Source: Sipunculus nudus
Lineage: Eukaryota > Annelida > Sipuncula > Golfingiida > Sipunculidae
Reading direction: 5' to 3'
Assembly: GCA_026874595.1 (NCBI GenBank)
Contig: CM049307.1
Span: forward strand, 39,164,862 to 39,228,861
DNA length: 64,000 nt
A model generated the notes under the pieces. The model was not told the DNA's origin. It was given only the letters and a program-made list of their open reading frames with translations, and did no database searches. Positions 1-11,802 of this stretch are shown here, piece after piece; positions within the stretch are counted from its first letter, which is position 1; each line of letters begins with the position of its first letter. The position numbers and the translations under genes are program-made.

Positions 1-3000
1 TTGTGAATTCGATGTGGTGTCAGATTTTGACGTCATCCTTTGATATCATTGTGAACTCACTTTTGCTGTAAATTCACCGTGCTGTCACATTTTAACATCT
101 CCTGAGATATCACTCTGAACCAACTGTTGTGAAATACACATGACCTCATGTCATGCTTTCACTGTGAGCTCACAATTGTGAATTCATTGTGGTATCACAT
201 TTTTTATGTCATCCTGTGATATCATTGGGAACTCACTGTTGTGTTACAGACATGAACTCATGTCATGATATTGCTGTGAGCTCACGGTTGTGATTTTACC
301 ACGATGTCACATTTTTGACGTCATCCTGTGATAACACTGTGAACTCACTTTTGTGTAACAGAAAGGAACTCATGCCTTGATATCACACAGAACTCTCGGT
401 TGTGAATTCTCTGAGGTGTCACATTATGACGTCATTCTCTGCTATTACTGTGAACACACTCTTTTGTAACGAACATCAACTCAAGCAATGCCATCACTGT
501 GAACTCACGGTTGTGTTTTCATCACGGTATCACATTTTTAACGTCATCCTGAGATATCACTGTAATCTCACTGTTGTGTAACATACATGAACTCATGCCA
601 CAACATCACTGTGACCTCATCGTTGTGTAACATACATGAGCTCACTGCTATACCGTCACTGTGCGCTCACGGTTGTGAATTCTCCGCGGTGTCATATTTG
701 TATATCATCCTGAGATATCATTATGGACTCACTATTGTGTAACATACATGAACTCATGCCATGATATTACTGTGAGCTCACGGTTATGAATTCACCGTGG
801 TGTCACATTTTTTACGTTTCCCTATGATATCATTGTGAACTGATTGTTGTATATCATACATGAGCTCATTTCTATGCTATCACTGTGAGCTCATGGTTGT
901 GAATTCACCGCAGTGTCAAAATTTGACGTCATCCTTTGATTTCACTGTGAACTCACTGTTGTGTAAGAGACATGAACTCATGCCATGATTTCACTGTGAA
1001 CTCGGTTGTGAATTCACCGTGGTGTCACATTTTTGACGTCATCCTATGATATCACTGTGAACTCACTGTTGTGTAACAAACATGAACTCATGCCATGATA
1101 TCACTGAGAGTTCACAGCCGTAAATTCACCGTGCTGTCACATTTTGAAGTCATCCTGAGATATCACTCTGATATCACTGTGAATTCACCGCGGTGTCAAA
1201 ATTTGACGTCATCCTTTGATATCACTGTGAACTCACTGTTGTGTAAGAGACATGACCTCATGTCATGCTTTCACTGTGTGCTCACAGTTGTGAATTCATT
1301 GTGGTATCACATTTTTTATGTCATCCTGTTATATCATCGTGAACTCACTGTTGGATAACATACATGAGCTCACTGCTATGCTATCACTGTGAGCTCACGG
1401 TTGTGAATTCACCGCGGCGTCTCAGTTTGACGTCATCCTATGATATTACTGTGAACTCACTGTTGTGTTACAGACATGAACTCATGCCATGATATTACTG
1501 TGAGCTCACGGTTATGAATTCACCGTGGTGTCACATTTTTGATGTCATCCTGTGATATCACTGTGAACTCACTGTTGTGTAACAGACATTAGCTCACTGC
1601 TATGCTATCACTGTGAGATCACGGTTGTGAATTCACCGCGGAGTCTGATTTTGAGACGTGAGCTCACATGCTATTATATCATTTTGAGCTCACTGTTGTG
1701 AATTCACAGTGGTGTCACATTTTTTTACCTCATCCTGGGATATCACTGTGAACCCAATGTTGTGTAACAGAAATGAACTCAAGCAATGCCATCATTGTGA
1801 ACTCATGGTTATGAATTCACTGTGGTGTTACATTTATAACGTCATCCTGAGATATCATTGTGAACTCACTGTTGGGTAACAAACATGAACTCATGCCATG
1901 ATATCACTGTGAGCAAACGGTTGTGAATTCACCGTGGTTTCACATTTTTGACGTCATCCTGTGATTTCACTGTGAACTCACTGTTGTGTAACAGACATGA
2001 GCACACTGCTATGCTATCACTGTGAGCTCACGGTTGTGAATTCACCGCGGCGTCTCATTTTGAGACGCGAGCTCACATGCTATTATATCATTTTGAGTTC
2101 ACTGTTGTGAATTCACCGTGGTGTCACATTTTTTATCCTCATCCTGGGATATCACTGTGAACTCAATGTTGTGTAACAGAAATGAACTCAAGCAATGCCA
2201 TCATTATGAACTCATGGTTATGAATTCACTGTGGTGTAACATTTATAACGTCATCCTGAGATATCATTGTGAACTCACTGTTGGGTAACAGACATGAACT
2301 CATCCCATGATATCACTGTGAGCAAACGGTTGTGAATCACCGTGGTGTCACATTTTTGATGTCATCCTGTGATATAACTGTGAACTCGCTGTTGGGTAAC
2401 AAACATGAACTCATGCCATGATATCACTGTGAGCTCACGGTTGTGAATTCACCGTGGTTTCACATTTTTGACGTCATCCTGTGATTTCACTGTGAACTCA
2501 CTGTTGTGTAACAGACATGAGCACACTGCATTGCTATCACTGTGAGCTCACGGTTGTGAATTCACCGCGGCGTCTCATTTTGAGACGCGAGCTCACATGC
2601 TATTATATCATTTTGAATTCACTGTTGTGAATTCACCGTGGTGTCACATTTTTTGCCTCATCCTAGGATATCACTGTGAACTCAATGTTGTGTAACAGAA
2701 ATGAACTCTAGCAATGCCATCATTGTGAAGTCATGGTTATGAATTCACTGTGGTGTTACATTTATAACGTCATCCTGAGATATCACTGTGAACTCACTGT
2801 TGTGTAACAGACATGAACTCATTCCATGATATCACTGTGAGCTCGCGGTTATGAATTCACCGTGGTGTCACATTTTGAGGTCATCCTGTGATATCACTGC
2901 GGGCTCGCTGATGAGTAACATACATGAACTCATGCTATGATATCATTTTGAGCTCACTGTTGTAAATTCACCGTGGTGTCACATTTTTACCTCATCCTGT

Positions 3001-3470
3001 GATATCACTGTGAACCCAATGTTGTGTAACAGAAATGAACTCAAGCAGTGCCATCATTGTGAACTCATGGTTATGAATTCACTGTGGTGTTACATTTATA
3101 ACGTCATCCTGAGATATCATTGTGAACTCGCTGTTGTGTAACAGACATGAACTCATGCCATGATATCACTGTGAGCTCACGGTTGTGAATTCACTGTGAT
3201 GTCACATTTTTGACGTCATCATGTGATATCACTGTGAACTCACTGTTGTGTAACAAACATGAACTCATGCCATGATACCACTGTGAGCTCACGGTTGTGA
3301 ATTCACTGTGGTGTCACATTTTTGACGTCACTCTGTGATATCACTGTGAACTCAATGTTGTGTAACAGACATGAACTCACTGCAGTGACCTAACCATGAG
3401 TTCACAGTTGGTTCATAGTTATGAACTCACACCCGTGACTCTCTAATGATATCACAGTGATCTCCAGGTT
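1..3470. repeat. Satellite array, ~111-bp unit
   Basis: A tandem array fills the left edge and probably continues beyond it. The unit is about 110-112 bp (TGACGTCA at 924 and 1034, and at 3211 and 3323). It can be read as two related halves, both opening with a GATATCACTGTGA-type stretch: one continues to AACTCACTGTTGTGTAACA, the other to GCTCACGGTTGTGAATTC. Many units carry TTTGACGTCATCC, others decayed forms such as TAACGTCATCC. Roughly thirty units fit in the span. Short reading frames inside it (for example 1095-1358) are by-products of the repeat and not genes. The array fades near 3470. Confidence 0.93.
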
Positions 3471-3529
3471 AGCTCACGTCTTGACTGGGTTGTCTTTATC
3501 TTTATTCATGACCCTACCACCCCCCTATA

Positions 3530-4135
3530 TCAATGATGTAGGACTCAAATCCGGTCTTGGACTCAAGTCCGGACTCGAGTCCATTTTTGGGGGGACTCGG
3601 ACTTGGACTCGAGGGTCCTGGACTCGTGTCCACTTTTCTATGGACTCGGACTTGGACTCGGGGGTGGGGGGGGGGGGGGTCCTGGTCTCGGACTTGTACT
3701 CGGAGGTCAGGAATCTAGTAATCAGGCCGAGTCAGTCTCGAGTCCAGTAGAAAAAAAAAACTCTGCCACATATTATAATGACTTGTACATATATTACACC
3801 ACATATTATAACACGTACTATCATGTACATGTGCGAACTACTAACAGAATATTACAAAATAATAACACTATATTAATCAAGCTTTATATACTCAGGTTCG
3901 GGAGCTATAAATGTAATTAACCTTTATTGTAAAAGCATGTGTGAACAATAACTTAAATATTAAAAAATAACTTAAAAATGCACATGGTAAAATGAATTTC
4001 CATTTTAAATTGTCCTTTAAGGATATTTGTGTGGGACCTGGTTCCAAATGACTCGGACTCGAAGCAGGTGGACTCGGACACATAACCTGAAGGACTCGGA
4101 CTTGGACTCGAGTGGCCTGGACTCAACTACATGAC
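3530..4135. mobile_element. GACTCGG-repeat element, probably a decayed terminal-inverted-repeat transposon
   Basis: Both ends are built from GGACTCGGACTTGGACTCG-like motifs: direct copies at 3541-3740 and again at 4047-4127. The outermost parts look inverted (ATGTAGGACTC at left, GGACTCAACTACAT at right). The middle is AT-rich with a G run at about 3665-3679. No transposase is visible. Related ACTCGAGTACTCG motifs occur inside the hAT MITE at 19638-20035, so a distant hAT relationship is possible. The boundaries are approximate. Confidence 0.4.
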
Positions 4136-4792
4136 TGCCTTATAATAAATATTTTTAAAAGTCAGAAGGTAGAGTTGCCCTCCCGTGTAAAGTGCTCTAT
4201 GGCCTTCAGGCAAAGCCAGAGCGATATAACACTGAAGAAAAACAACACTGTAAATTCACTACAAACTGTTTCACGGGATGCGACCCGATCCACGGGTGAA
4301 TGTTGTGCAGAAGAGACCACTGTTGAAGATTTGTCAGTTTTTTGCCTAGCGGTACCGACCACTGGTGGATATTGCAGGTGGACTATTTTCCGTCATTTCA
4401 AAAATGCTACTTATGGGTTTAACCTGAATATACCACAGAGCCTTGAAATCAGTGGTATTATAGAGAATACCTCGGTAATTAAGTAATTAAGAGTAAAGGT
4501 CAGAAACGAGAGTCAAAATTACATGCACTAAGCTCTTGCATGCACATAGACCTGAATCCAGTGATTCTGATTGTTATAAAATCAACTCGCGTTTCGGTCT
4601 CTTAAACCGTGTATGTTATATTCAGCAGCTGACATGGACAGTTTGCCGTCACCACGATACAAGGCTCCGTCTAGTCGAGAAGACCCGAGCGGCTCACGTT
4701 AGATCTGCTGAACTCTCATTAATCGACTCATAATTATTCGTGATAAATATACCATCTCGTCGACGCTCGAAGGGCATGTCAGGATGGGTCCT
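4136..4792. other. Intergenic, nothing recognised
   Basis: Ordinary AT-rich sequence with overlapping short reading frames on both strands (for example 4112-4486 and 4162-4362). None shows a known domain or flanking splice signals. Confidence 0.5.
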
Positions 4793-4937
4793 GGAGGAGT
4801 GGGTGATGGGTTCTGGAGGAGCGGGTGATGGGTTCTAGAGGAGCGGGTGATGGGTTCTGGAGGAGTTGGTGATGGGTTCTGGACCGGAGGAGTGGGTGAT
4901 GGGTTCTGGAGGAGCGAGTGATGGGTTCTGGAGGAGC
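4793..4937. repeat. 22-bp minisatellite
   Basis: Six copies plus a partial one of GGAGGAGCGGGTGATGGGTTCT in tandem. There is a 5-bp insertion before the fifth copy, and each copy carries only one or two differences. Confidence 0.9.
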
Positions 4938-5727
4938 TTGGTATAGACCTCCAGAATCTTCTGCCAGTTAAAATATAACAAACCATAGCCCTATAAGTCC
5001 CAATACTCGATACATAAATTAACCGATCTGCTGTTCAACACAACCAATGATAAAAATAAATACAACAATATTATATTACTTGCTTCGTTTCCTTTACTAT
5101 ATCTTATTATTCTATGGGGCTTCTATTAAACATGACCTGACCTGGTAACACATTTGTGTCAACAACATTAATTTGTTACTATAAATGGCTCGCAAACATA
5201 TGTAACTTCCCCGAACACTGAAATGTATGAGATAAGAAAACAGATACATGTGCTATTTTATTTTTGTACACTTCAATGAAACGTTTTCATATACGGTCAT
5301 TAATGGATTTATTCTACCTTATCATTTCGATAAAATAAGACACGCTGGAAAGTGTGCACAATGAAACAGAAACAGTAGCAACATATATTAAAAAAATTAA
5401 ATTTGAGTTTTTAAAGTGATCATCGCGCGAACAGGCAAGAAATTCATACCCCGGTATGTTTACACCTGGTCAGTGGTGATGTTTACTTGGCGAATCGGAA
5501 TGAGACGGGGGGGGGGGGGGGGGGGAGGGATTCAGGTTTTCGATGAAATTTGACTGGATTCTATCGTTTGACGTTTAAAGATTAGGTTGATGTGAAGAAC
5601 ACATGAAAGATTAATTAAATGTACGTTGCAAGGAAACGGTCCCTGAAGAAAGAAACAGAAATATGCATACCTCGTAAGTAGCAGAAGCGGACCCAACGGG
5701 ACTGCATGCAGAGGGTACGTACCCAAT
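4938..5727. other. Intergenic, AT-rich, with one poly-G run
   Basis: No gene is recognised. A run of about 19 G residues lies at 5507-5525, which could form a G-quadruplex or be a difficult assembly point. The rest is unremarkable. Confidence 0.5.
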
Positions 5728-8700
5728 TTTTAGCTCAGCTGACTGAAAGTCATCTGAGCTATAGCGATCACTCTTTGTCCGTCGTCCGTCTGTCTGTCTG
5801 TCTGTCCGTCTGTCTGTCCGTCTGTCCGTCTGTCCGTCTGTCTGTCCGTTAACCAGGCACAATCGTAACCGCTAGAACTGGAATCTTCTTACTTGACATC
5901 CTGGGAGGTCCATGAAAAATCTCCTTGGAAACCAGAAATTAGGTCTCTGTTACCCATATCCTTCGAGCTATGGGGCCCCAAAGTACCCCCCAGAAAAGTC
6001 CAAAATTTCATACAAAAACTTCAATATCTCATTAACTACTTGACTGATGGTCATGATTTTTGGCATACATATTGATCATGAGAGGTTCCATCAGTTCCTG
6101 AAGACTGGTGGCGCCACCTGTATTTTTTTATTTTTTACGAATTTTTTTCTCTATTTTTGAGACCTTTAAAAATGTGAACATCTGTTAACAAGGCACAAAT
6201 CGTAATGACTGGACTTAGAATCTTCATTCTCGACACACTGAGAGACTTATGAAAAGTCTCCATGGAAACCAGAAATTAGGTCTCTGTTACCCATATCCTT
6301 CCAGCTATGGGGCCCCAAACTACCCCCCAGAAAAGTAAAAAATTTCAAACAAAAACTTCAACATCTCATTAAATACTTGACTGATGGTCATGATTTTTGT
6401 CATACATATTGATCATGAGATGTTCCATCACTTCCTGCAGACTAGTGGCGCCACCTGTATCGTTCAATTTTTTCTGAATTTTTTTCTCTATTTTTGAGAC
6501 CTTTCAAAATGTAAACATCTGTTAACAAGGCACAAATCGTAAAGACCGGACCTAGAATCTTCATTCTTGACACACTGAGAGACCTATGAAAAGTCTCCAT
6601 GGAAACCAGAAATTAGGTCTCTGTTACCCATATTCTTCGAGCTATGGATTCCCAAAGTACCCCCAAGAAAAGTAAAAAATTTCATACAAAAACTTCAATA
6701 TCTCATTAACTACTTGACTGATGGTCATGATTTGTGGCATAACTATTGATCATGAGATGTGTCATCACTTCCTGCAGACTGGTGGTGCCACCTTTATTGT
6801 TCGATTTTTTACGATTTTTTTCCTCTATTTTTGAGACCTTTAAGGATGCTGTCATCTGTTAGCATGGCACAAATAGTAACGACTGGACCTAGAATCTTCA
6901 TTCTCAACACACTAGAAGACCTATGAAAAGTCTCCATGAAAACCAGAAATTAGGTCTCTGTTACCCATATCCTTCGAGCTATGGGGCCCCAAAGTACCCC
7001 CCAGAGTAGTCAAAAATTTCATACAAAAACTTCAATATCTCAATAACTACATCACTGATGGTCATGATTTTTGGCATACATATTGATTATGAGATGTTCC
7101 ATCAGTTCCTGCAGACTGGTGGCGCCACCTATGTTATCTATCAAGAGGGTACAAATTGCAACAACTGGACCTAGAAACTTCATTCTTGTCATGCAAGGAG
7201 GCCCATGAAGAGTGCCTGTGGAAACTTGAAATTAGGTCTTTGTTACCCATATCCTTCAAGCTATAGGACTCTGAAGTATCCCTCAGAATAATGGACAATT
7301 TGATACAAAAGCTGAAGTATCTGAACAACTAATATGGAGATCATCATGATTCTTTGCATGGATATTGACCATTAAGTGTTTTTAGCTCAGCTGACTGTAA
7401 GTCATCTGAAGTATCCCTCAGAATAATGGACAATTTGATACAAAAGCTCAAGTATCTAAACAACTATTGCAGTGATCACCATGATTCTTTGCATGGATAT
7501 TGATCATGGAATGTGTCATCAGTTTCTGCTGTATGGTGGCGCCACCTGTATTTTTTTTTTTATTTTTACGAATTTTTTTCTCTATTTTTGAGACCTCATA
7601 AGATGCGGTCATCTGTTAACATGGCACAAATCGTAACAACTGGACCTAGAATCTTCTCTCTTGACATGCTGAGAGGCCCATGAAAAGTTTCCTTAAAAAC
7701 TTGAAATTAGGTCTCTGTTACCCATAACCTCTGAGCTATTAGGCTCCGAAGTACCCCCCAGAATAATGGAAAATTTGATACAAAAGCTCAAGTATCTGAA
7801 TAATTATTATATTGATCACCATGATTCTTTGCATGGATATTGATCATGAAATGTGTCATCAGTTTCTGCATTCTGGTGGCGCCACCTGTATTTTTTCAAT
7901 TTTTAGCTCAGCTGACTGAAAGTCATCTGAGCTGTAGGGATCACCTTTTGTCTGTCGTCCGTCCGGCCATCCAGGTAATGTCTGTTAACAGGGCACAAAT
8001 CGTAACCGCTAGACCGGGAATCTTCTTACTTGAAATCCTGGGAGGTCTATGGAAATTCTCCTTGTGAACCTGAAATTAGGTCACTGTGACCTATATTCTT
8101 CGAGCAATGGGGTTCTGAAGTACCCCCCAGAATAATGCAAAATTTAATACAAAAGCTCAAGTATCTGAACAACTAATGCATTAATCACCATGATTCTTTG
8201 CATGGATATTGATCATGGAGTGTTTCATCAATTTCTGGAGATTGGTGGCGCCAGCTATATTTTTTTTTTATTTTTTACGATTTTTTTTCTCTACTTTTGT
8301 GATCTTTAAACATTTGGTCATCTGTAAACAGGGCACAAATCATAATGACTGGACCTAGAATCTTCTGTCCTCACCTCCAGGGAAGCCCATAAAAGGTCTA
8401 CATGGAAACCCGAAATAAGGTCCCTGTTACCCATATTCTGTGAGCTATGGGGCTCTGAAGTACCCCCCAGAATAAAGATTTGGTCATATATTAACAGGGC
8501 ACAAATCATAATGACTGGACCTAGAATCTTTGTGCTCACCTCCAGGGAAGCCCATAAAAGGTCTACATGGAAACCCGAAATAAGGTCCCTGTTACCCATA
8601 TCCTTCATGCTCTGGGGCTCCGAAGTACTCCCCAGAATAAAGATTTGGTCATCTGTTAACAGAGCACAAATTATAATGACTTGACCTAGAATCTCCTTTC

Positions 8701-9101
8701 TTGATATGCTGGGAGGCCCCTGAAAAGTCTCCTTGTGCACCTGAAATTACATCTCTGTTACCCATATCCTTCATCCTATGCGGCTTTGAAATACCCCCCA
8801 GAATAAACATTTGGATTTGTTAACAGGGCACAAATCATAATAACTGGACCTAGAATTTTATTTTTTGACATGCTGGGAGACCCCTGAAAAGTCATCTTGT
8901 AAACCTTGAAAATAGGTGTCTGTTACCCATATCCTTCATGCTACAGAGCTCCATAGTATCCCAATGAATATTGGATGATTTTATACAAAAGGTCAAGTTT
9001 GGAAAAAGTATTTCATTCAAATTTGACATTCAGATGATAAAATTACTTTTGTCAATGTCTTCCTGGTCAGCTGAGCGTCATGACCCCTGGGTCACTTGTT
9101 T
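5728..9101 (+). repeat. Long interspersed repeat with internal tandem units (AGCTCAGCTGA-headed family)
   Basis: It opens at about 5728 with TTTTAGCTCAGCTGACTGAA followed by its near inverted complement GTCATCTGAGCT. A CTGTC/CCGTC microsatellite follows (about 5780-5850), then tandem units of about 340-360 bp, each containing GGCACAAATCGTAA, GGACCTAGAATCTTC, TACCCCCCAGAA and TGGTGGCGCCACCTG. A second internal head lies at about 7900-7980. From about 8320 the units shorten to ~165 bp. It closes at 9060-9101 with GCTGAGCGTCATGACCCC and GGGTCACTTG. No protein is encoded. Fragments of the same family occur at 13700-14380, 17946-18040, 31159-31310, 48245-48525, 49957-50665 and 60412-60595. Confidence 0.8.
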
Positions 9102-9859
9102 TTCTTCGTATCAGACAAATTTTGACGTTAATTGTTGACAGGTGTGCAGGAAGAAGGGGGCAAAGGGGGCTGCTGCCTCTCCAATATAACTATGGGGGGT
9201 GCAGAGTGAACATATACATTATCCTTAGTATCAGCAACTTATATCTTACCGAAGGCACTCTTGCAGCCGAGCCTTCAAACTATACTTATAATAATAGTAT
9301 ATTTTGAATATATACTCTCCCAATGCAGAAAACGCTTATGAAGAAAAAACTTGCTAATACTGTCTAAATGGCCGAAACTGCAAGTATAAAATGACACTCA
9401 TCTCGAACCTCTGTCATTTCACAGATCGAGCTCGGCTCTCGATTGGCATTGCTCTGTCTTCGCTGCTGGGATCGGTGATGGGAATGTATGCTGCTTTTGC
9501 CTTTGTAGCCGTGGGTGTTGTGGCTTTTCTGTAAAATCACCGGTGCGGGTAAAACGGTGGCGGTCTCTCGCGGCTTTCTGCTTGGCTTGGTGGCATCACA
9601 TCTATTGGCTCTCAAAATTATGCTTAAGGAGCGCACAGGGCTGGGGTCTTGACCACAGCAATCTGTAGCTGCTCGACAAAGTGAAAAACATCTTCAGTCA
9701 GTCAATGCAGAAAATAGTCAGGTTTCTTTTTATTATAAACTTTTGACTCAATGGCACAGTTTGGAATTAAAAATAAACACAATTAATATTTTTGTGCGTT
9801 CTGAAAGGAATACTGTGCCTATAGAGAAAAGGATCCAATTGGTAAATCAAAAGAAAATG
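9102..9859. other. Intergenic, nothing recognised
   Basis: It contains a GC-richer stretch at 9410-9650 with an open frame on the minus strand (9364-9636) that matches no family I recognise. It may be decayed transposon sequence, since a LINE relic follows. Confidence 0.4.
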
Positions 9860-11150
9860 TAATAAAATAAATAAAATTAAACACATATTATATAATCTAC
9901 AAGAGATTTGGCGAGAAAAAAAGCAACAACAAAAGAGCCTTTACATGGAGAAGAAAAGCCAGTGGTGTTTCAGCAGATTGGATTACTTTTTAAACTAAAA
10001 AATTTAACCTTCTTTCAGGTCATTACGGGATAGTCTTTGATTTTATTGAATAAGAATCAGAGAAACGAAGAAAATGTTAGTGGAAATTTAATAGTAGATG
10101 ATTAAAAGATGAAGATTTGCGAGACATATGTAGGTCTATGACTATTAAAATATTGATTTGGCAAAACCAAATATATTTGGAATTTTTCGTGAGACTTTGC
10201 ACTTAAATTGGAACCGAAAAATTATGAATTTCGTATAGAATGTATTTAGTTCATTAAACAGAGCAACAGCTAGGGAAACCAAAGAAAGAGATCTAATTTC
10301 CATTGGAGGATTACAAATCATGGAGTACACTCATGATGAGTACACACAGCAGAAAATGCTGAATTGATGATGGAATCGGAAGAAATTTATCAAGAAAAAT
10401 TGACTAGGGCCAAAGGTAGGTGGATGGAAGAAGGAGAAAAGCGTACAAAATATGTTGTTTAATTTGGAAATAAAATACAAGAAGGAAATGTATAACAAAA
10501 CTAAAAGACAAAGAATCAGTGATACAAAGGAGAAAATTAAAATAGGCTTATACAAATAGTAGGCAAAAGGAAGGTAGCATCCTACTCCTAGTCTCGATAT
10601 ACATCAACAATTATTAACAGTAATTAATACTGGAAGTGTTTCTAAGGCCAAAAAAGGTATGGTTCTCAGGCACCGCCCGCGTTAGTCAGAACGAGGCCGA
10701 GAGAGACCAGTTCTGGACTACGCCCGCGTCGATTTTAACCCCCCCCCCCTCCCCCCTCCCCACCCCTCAAAAATTGTTATTTTGATTTTCATCTTTAAGA
10801 GATAATATAATAGAATTTTGATAAGATTTCTTTTGCTATGTAGTGCTTTTACCTGTATAGCAAAAATATTCTGTAATTGTCATATGCTTTTCCCTGATTT
10901 TATCGAAACGTACAAAAAATAGGTATAAAAAACACTGATTTATTAAAAAGGGGCCGGAGAACCATACCTTTTTGGCCAGTTTATTTAAGCAGAAAAAAGT
11001 CCCGAATTAGACAGAGATGGAGCAAAACAGATGCGAGGGTTTGGTTACCGTGGAAGAAAATTAAGAAATTGAAATCACTTAATTAGGCCTCAAACATTAA
11101 AAAATGAAACATCACCCGGAAATGATGGCCTCCCATGCCTCCTCACTTTA
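9860..11150 (+). mobile_element. Decayed L1-clade LINE fragment (ORF2 region)
   Basis: The + strand holds broken pieces of a LINE ORF2. Near 10405 the frame reads RAKGRWMEEGEKRTKY, the conserved linker before the reverse transcriptase. Near 11120 it reads SPGNDGLP, the start of the reverse transcriptase domain. The intact LINE at 53464-59279 has the matching motifs RAQWREYGERNSAYF and SPGNDGLS. Frameshifts and stops are frequent, so the copy is old and non-functional. It is interrupted by the MITE at 10646-10977. It ends just upstream of the GEMIN5 promoter. The 5' limit is uncertain. Confidence 0.7.
10646..10977. mobile_element. GGCC-ended MITE, copy 1
   Basis: The inverted ends read GGCCAAAAAAGGTATGGTTC at left and the complement of GAGAACCATACC..TTTTTGGCC at right. 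An internal poly-C tract lies at 10740-10750. No coding capacity. It sits inside the LINE relic, so it is the younger insertion. TAA precedes the left end, but the right flank is AGT. Confidence 0.85.
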
Positions 11151-11493
11151 TTAGAGGTGGGGAAAATATACCTTTGCCCCTACACTTTTTACGAAAATAA
11201 CTAATTGCTTCGTTGGTTTTGCCAATGCCAAAGCGCTTCAGGTGTGTATGCGCGCAGATTCATCGCAACGGACCCGGGTCTTGAGGTCACACTAGTGCAA
11301 AGGGATTCCCCGCCGGTTAAAAATACGATTGCTTTGCTTTACTTCCGCCATCTAGTGGTGAAAGGAGGAACTAGGGGAATAACTCTCAGTTCACGTTCTG
11401 TGATGTGCCCGTAAACTGGTACATTAGAGAATAACTGACGCCGGCATGCCATGGCATCATAGAGACATACTACTACATTAGAAATAAGACAGG
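11151..11493 (+). promoter_or_regulatory. GEMIN5 promoter and leader
   Basis: A GC-richer block separates the LINE relic from the GEMIN5 start codon. At 11341-11358 the minus strand reads CCACTAGATGGCGGAAGT. This fits the CTCF core CCASYAGRKGGC, the YY1-like AGATGGCG and the ETS-like GGAAGT in overlapping positions. No TATA box is evident. Two short upstream frames lie in the likely leader: ATG at 11446 ends at 11481 (11 codons plus stop), and ATG at 11451 ends at 11462 (MAS). Both stop before the main ATG. The transcription start cannot be placed from sequence alone. Confidence 0.55.
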
Positions 11494-11802
11494 ATGAGCG
11501 GGATACATTTAGCCGTCTCTCCGAACTGGTACTGCAGTTGCATCAGCGACTGTCATAAATACAAGGGGCACTTGTATTTTGCAGCTGGTGGGCGAAATTC
11601 AGTGAATTTAATGAGAATAGACCAGAACCCGCCAACCTATGTGGCCAGTCTGTCCCCAGCACACTCAGAGCGTGTGGTGGCGGTGTCTTTCAATAGATTT
11701 TCTAGTTCTTCTCTGCAGTGCTGTACGGCCGGGGATGACAGGAGGGTCAGGGTTTGGAATCTTACCGAGAAATCCCTTCTCCATGAACATGACACTCACC
11801 AG
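11494..11802 (+). CDS. GEMIN5: GEMIN5 exon 1 (residues 1-103)
   Basis: Starts at ATG 11494 and ends CAG before GTAGAA. It contains SPNWYC (W12, Y13, the equivalents of human W14 and Y15, which are reported to contact RNA), the first WD blade (RVRVWNL) and ends EHDTHQ. Phase 0 end. Confidence 0.93.

Noticed and set aside
1-3470. Regular repeats that could suggest a CRISPR-like array
   Set aside because: The units are contiguous diverged ~111-bp monomers without unique spacers, in an intron-containing animal genome.
5507-5525. Poly-G run (also 3665-3679, 29024-29038, 42415-42430) as functional G-quadruplexes
   Set aside because: Homopolymer length is error-prone in assemblies and there is no context to support a function.
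9364-9636. 90-codon minus-strand frame in a GC-richer patch
   Set aside because: No domain, splice context or homology could be recognised; it lies beside decayed transposon DNA.
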